DNA from: an uncultured Porphyromonadaceae bacterium
GTDB lineage: Bacteria > Bacteroidota > Bacteroidia > Bacteroidales > Paludibacteraceae
Assembly (NCBI GenBank): GCA_937898265.1
Contig: CALEJM010000316.1
Coordinates: 1-8,501, forward strand
Length of the DNA stretch: 8,501 nt
Reading direction: 5' to 3'
Below are positions 5,705 through 8,501 of this stretch, piece after piece. The position numbers were made by a program, and so were the translations under genes. Position 1 is the stretch's first letter. Every line of letters begins with the position of its first letter. Under the pieces are notes generated by a model, which did no database searches, was not told where the DNA came from, and saw nothing but the letters and a program-made list of their open reading frames with translations.

Positions 5705-6568
5705 TTATCCGAGGAATGTCTTCAACACCTTGTTGCGTTCGCTGATGCGTAGGTGTTTCAGTGCTTTATCCTTGATTTGTCTAACGCGCTCACGGGTGAG
5801 GTTGAGGTCTTGTGCCACTTCGTCGAGGGTCATCTCGGTGCAGCCGAGGCCGAACGACTTGGTGATTACGGCACGCTCTCTCTCGTTGAGGATGCTTTTC
5901 AGCGCGCTATCCAGTTCGATGAACAGCGACTCTTTGATGAGGCCGTCGTCGGTAACAGGGATATCTTCGCCCGGAATCACATCCAAACGTGTGCCTTCTT
6001 CACCTTCGGTGAGAGGGGCATCGAGTGAGACGTGACGTCCATTGTTTCTCAAGAGGTCATCCACTTTTTCGAGCGGCATCTCGAGCTGTTCAGAGAGTTC
6101 CTCTACTGAAGGCATGCGCTCGTATTCCTGCTCAAACTTCTGGATGGCACGTTTAATTTTGTTTTGAGAACCCACCTGGTTGGCTGGGAGACGAACAATA
6201 CGTGATTGTTCTGCAAGAGCCTGCATGATTGACTGACGAATCCACCATACAGCATAAGAGATGAATTTGAAACCACGTGTTTCGTCGAATTTCTCGGCTG
6301 CCTTGATAAGGCCAATGTTTCCTTCATTGATGAGGTCTGCCAGGGCGAGACCTTGGTTTTGATACTGTTTTGCCACAGAAATCACGAAACGAAGATTTGC
6401 TTTCACCAATTTGTCGAGCGCGCGCCTATCACCTTGACGAATTTTCTGAGCGAGTTCTACCTCGTCGTCCATGTTGATAAGTTCCTCACGGCCAATCTCC
6501 TGCATGTACTTCTCCAGAGAAGCACTTTCTCTACCAGTAATTGACTTTTGAATTTTAAGCTGTCTCAT
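5705..6568 (-). CDS. rpoD: RNA polymerase sigma factor, RpoD/SigA family (Bacteroidota short form)
   Basis: A 287-residue sigma-70 protein that directs RNA polymerase to promoters. It has region 1.2 (about 15-43), region 2 (about 48-118, including [19 protein letters not shown] and the -10-binding [13 protein letters not shown]), region 3 (about 127-205) and region 4 (about 218-283) with the helix-turn-helix [21 protein letters not shown] at 246-266. There is no region 1.1, as is usual for Bacteroidota primary sigma factors, and the MRQLKI-x-KSIT start and FLG end are typical. Regions 1.2 to 2.4 are close to consensus. Regions 3 and 4 are unusual: [12 protein letters not shown] where I recall LPLNQVGSLNKI, and [13 protein letters not shown] where most members have EKAIRRLR. 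It may therefore be either the housekeeping sigma of a divergent lineage or a second RpoD-like paralogue. It starts 77 bases after the receptor gene; no clear promoter was recognised in that gap. A strong terminator follows. Confidence 0.9.
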   Translation of the reverse strand: MRQLKIQKSITGRESASLEKYMQEIGREELINMDDEVELAQKIRQGDRRALDKLVKANLRFVISVAKQYQNQGLALADLINEGNIGLIKAAEKFDETRGFKFISYAVWWIRQSIMQALAEQSRIVRLPANQVGSQNKIKRAIQKFEQEYERMPSVEELSEQLEMPLEKVDDLLRNNGRHVSLDAPLTEGEEGTRLDVIPGEDIPVTDDGLIKESLFIELDSALKSILNERERAVITKSFGLGCTEMTLDEVAQDLNLTRERVRQIKDKALKHLRISERNKVLKTFLG

Positions 6569-6601
6569 ATCCTATAATTGGTTCTTCTTAGATTAGTATA
6601 A

Positions 6602-6635
6602 CGCATCAAACACGTTTTTATTGTGTTCGGACGCG
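6602..6635 (-). other. Imperfect inverted repeat between receptor and sigma factor genes
   Basis: On the minus strand GCGTCCGAACAC (6634-6623) pairs with GTGTTTGATGC (6613-6603) across a nine-base A-rich loop. There is one bulged C and two G-U pairs, and a further C-G pair at 6635/6602. The structure begins 11 bases after the receptor stop codon. No T-run follows on the minus strand, so it is not a standard terminator. It could be a weak terminator, an mRNA 3' end structure, or part of the sigma gene control region. Confidence 0.4.
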
Positions 6636-6645
6636 ATGTTTTTTC

Positions 6646-8501
6646 TTAAAAATTTACGACTATCTTGAGGTTTGGGGTGAAACCTGTCAGATAGTTAGGT
6701 GCTGCGTATTGGTTGCCGTAGATGTCAGAGAACCAATAGTAGCTGTTTTCGTTTTTGATGTTCAGCAGGTTGAAGAGTTCAACGTTGATCCACCACGATT
6801 GAACCACGTTCTGTCTGCTCATAAATTTCTCTCGTCCACGCATAAATCCGCGTGAGAAGCCGATGTCGACGCGACGGTAAGGGTCGCTGCGGAAGACGCT
6901 CTCGTAGCGCTGACTGTTAGGCGGTCCGAAGGGGAGTCCGTCAGCCCAGATGAATTTCAGGTACATGCGATACTCCGGGTGGTTCGGGAGATAGTCCTGA
7001 AAGAAGATGGAGATGCTGTATCTCTGTTCGTTAGGACGGGAGATGGCACCCGGATTGACTTCGCCCAACAGCGAGCCCGTGTTGCTGTAAACCTGGTAGT
7101 GGTCGTTGAGCAGGTCTTCTTTGGAACGCATGAGCGAGAAGGAAATCCAGGAGTCGGTGCCCGGAACGAACTCGCCAAAGAGTTTGAAGTCGACGCCCAT
7201 GGTGTTCGCCTTGGCATCGTTCTCGCCCGAGTAGCGCACCTGGAGGTTGTCGACACTATATGATATTACGTCGTAGGCGTGTTTATAGTAGGCCTCGGCG
7301 GTAAACTTGAACGGACGTCGCCAAAGGCGGAAGTAGTAGTCGTAGCCAAACAGGAAGTTGAGCGATTTCTGCGCACGGATTTTAGGGTTGAGCATCACGG
7401 TAGCGTTGCCCTGTTCGTCGCTTTCGGTCTTACGAATCTCCTTATAGAAAGGGGCTTGACTATAGACGCCTCCCGCAAGGCGGAAGCTCATATCGTGCTG
7501 CCAGTGGGGTTCGACCTGCACCGAGAAACGGGGAGACACCAAGAGCTGGTTGTTGAAACTCCAGTAGTTGATGCGGGTGCCGAGGTTGAAGGTCCAGGTG
7601 TTTTTGTTGCCTCTGTGGATATAGGTGTCTTCTACGTAGCCTTGGAGTCGCGAGGTGGTGAGTTGAACCGACGATGCGAGGTTGTAGTTGAGTCGCACGG
7701 CGTTGGGGTCGTAAGGGAGACTGTAGTCGGCAGAGTCGCGACGTTCCCACTCCTGAATGCGGTCGGTAATCATCTCACGCTGATAGCTTGCACCGGCTCG
7801 CAACTGAGTGCCACCCACCTTGATGACTGCCTTGAGGTCGACGCTCGCCACGGTGGCGTTGAGTCGGTTGCGGGCATGTTGATGGTAGGTGCCCGTTCCC
7901 AACGCATCGCCTTGCGCCATGTTGCCGTTCTCGTCGTAGCTCAGCTCCGAGAGGAGGTACTCGCCCAAGATGTCGTAGTTCTCTTGTTCGTTGGTGTTGA
8001 AGGCAGAGAAGCTCCAGATGAAGTGGGTGTTGTCGGTGAGCTGATAGCGGAGTCCGAGTGCTCCGGTCATCGTGCGGAAGCGGTCACGCTCCTGTCCGTC
8101 GTAGTAGATGGTGAGTTTGCGTGCCATGGAGGTGGTGCCGAACGAGACATCGGTGGTTCGCGGAATGAAGCGATAGGTGTTCTGCGAGATATTGCCCAAG
8201 AACTCCAGACTCCAGCGTTTGCTGAGCTGAAGGGTCATGTAGGTCTGATAGTCAAGGAACCAGGTGTCGTAGCTGCCTTTCGTGTCGAGCGAACCGAGCA
8301 GATACTGTGTGGTGCGATAGCGGAAACCGTGAATCTGGGTGAATCGCTTGGTGGCACTGCCTACGTAGGCTGATGCGCCCAAGAGACTGCCCGAGACGGA
8401 GGCTTCAAACTTTGTGTCGGGCTTTTTGTAGGCGACGTCGAGCACCGACGACATCTTATCGCCATACTGAGAGGAGAAACCTCCGGTCGAGAAGTCAAGC
8501 G
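6646..8501 (-). CDS. TonB-dependent outer-membrane receptor, C-terminal part
   Basis: The last 617 residues of a TonB-dependent receptor are present; the open frame runs through the right edge, so the signal peptide, any carboxypeptidase-like domain and most of the plug are outside. The first visible residues, GGFSSQYGDKMSSVLDV (6-22), are the conserved end of the plug domain. The rest is a beta-barrel with alternating aromatic and polar strands. It includes VSPRFSVQVEP (about 321-331), RLAGGVYSQAPFYKEI (340-355) and FNLLNIKNENSYYW (576-589), a pattern I know from Bacteroidota receptors of unknown substrate. It ends in KIVVNF, with the terminal Phe expected for outer-membrane assembly. It should transport a ligand across the outer membrane using TonB energy. 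No SusD partner follows (the next gene is the sigma factor), so a glycan-utilisation SusC role is not supported. An ATG at 8454 is internal, not the true start. Confidence 0.9.
   Translation of the reverse strand, partial: LDFSTGGFSSQYGDKMSSVLDVAYKKPDTKFEASVSGSLLGASAYVGSATKRFTQIHGFRYRTTQYLLGSLDTKGSYDTWFLDYQTYMTLQLSKRWSLEFLGNISQNTYRFIPRTTDVSFGTTSMARKLTIYYDGQERDRFRTMTGALGLRYQLTDNTHFIWSFSAFNTNEQENYDILGEYLLSELSYDENGNMAQGDALGTGTYHQHARNRLNATVASVDLKAVIKVGGTQLRAGASYQREMITDRIQEWERRDSADYSLPYDPNAVRLNYNLASSVQLTTSRLQGYVEDTYIHRGNKNTWTFNLGTRINYWSFNNQLLVSPRFSVQVEPHWQHDMSFRLAGGVYSQAPFYKEIRKTESDEQGNATVMLNPKIRAQKSLNFLFGYDYYFRLWRRPFKFTAEAYYKHAYDVISYSVDNLQVRYSGENDAKANTMGVDFKLFGEFVPGTDSWISFSLMRSKEDLLNDHYQVYSNTGSLLGEVNPGAISRPNEQRYSISIFFQDYLPNHPEYRMYLKFIWADGLPFGPPNSQRYESVFRSDPYRRVDIGFSRGFMRGREKFMSRQNVVQSWWINVELFNLLNIKNENSYYWFSDIYGNQYAAPNYLTGFTPNLKIVVNF

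Noticed and set aside
7279..8373. A 364-codon open frame on the plus strand, opposite the receptor gene.
   Set aside because: It is fully antisense to a well-supported beta-barrel gene. Its translation shows Val/Glu/Gly-rich low-complexity composition and no family motif. It is explained by the codon use of the opposite strand.
6646..8501. SusC-type glycan receptor with a SusD partner.
   Set aside because: The gene after it is a sigma factor, no SusD-like lipoprotein is present, and the visible C-terminal motifs fit the non-SusC group of Bacteroidota receptors.
1..8501. tRNA, rRNA, CRISPR array, transposase, integrase or defence system.
   Set aside because: No cloverleaf, regularly spaced repeat or relevant protein motif was seen on either strand; the window is almost fully occupied by core genes.

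Overview
All seven protein-coding genes in this window are on the minus strand, so transcription runs from right to left. The setting is a Bacteroidota chromosome, most likely Bacteroidales and Prevotella/Segatella-like. Four things point there: a primary-type sigma factor of only 287 residues with no region 1.1; a DUF5063 protein, a family I associate with Bacteroidota; a large TonB-dependent receptor of the Bacteroidota type; and two promoters of the form TTTG-N19/20-TAnnTTTG, which is the Bacteroidota housekeeping promoter and not the E. coli type. There is no clear Shine-Dalgarno spacing upstream of most genes, which also fits. The genus is inferred from remembered protein similarity only.

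Layout in transcription order. (1) 8501-6646: the C-terminal 617 residues of a TonB-dependent outer-membrane receptor; its N-terminus lies beyond the right edge. (2) 6568-5705: an RpoD/SigA-type sigma factor, followed by a clear intrinsic terminator at 5679-5650. (3) 5548-3797: dnaX, the clamp-loader gamma/tau subunit, driven by a near-perfect Bacteroidota promoter at 5623-5592. (4) 3737-2583: a secreted S41-family serine peptidase, 59 bases after dnaX. (5) A 229-base interval, 2582-2354, that is rich in structure: a stem touching the peptidase stop codon, a large two-part stem-loop, a promoter, and a dyad-symmetric leader. (6) A tight three-gene operon: DUF5063 protein (2353-1811), RNase D-like 3'-5' exonuclease (1803-1222, GTG start) and RlmI-type 23S rRNA methyltransferase (1221-34). 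The intergenic gaps in this operon are 7 and 0 bases.

Functionally this is mostly core housekeeping: transcription initiation, replication, rRNA modification and nucleic-acid trimming, plus two envelope proteins. I see no mobile element, CRISPR array, tRNA, rRNA or defence system. The parts least explained by known families are the non-coding structures between the peptidase and the DUF5063 operon, the DUF5063 protein itself and its fixed coupling to two RNA/DNA-acting enzymes, and the C-terminal half of the sigma factor, which departs from the Bacteroidota RpoD consensus as I remember it. No stretch over 300 bases lacks a gene.
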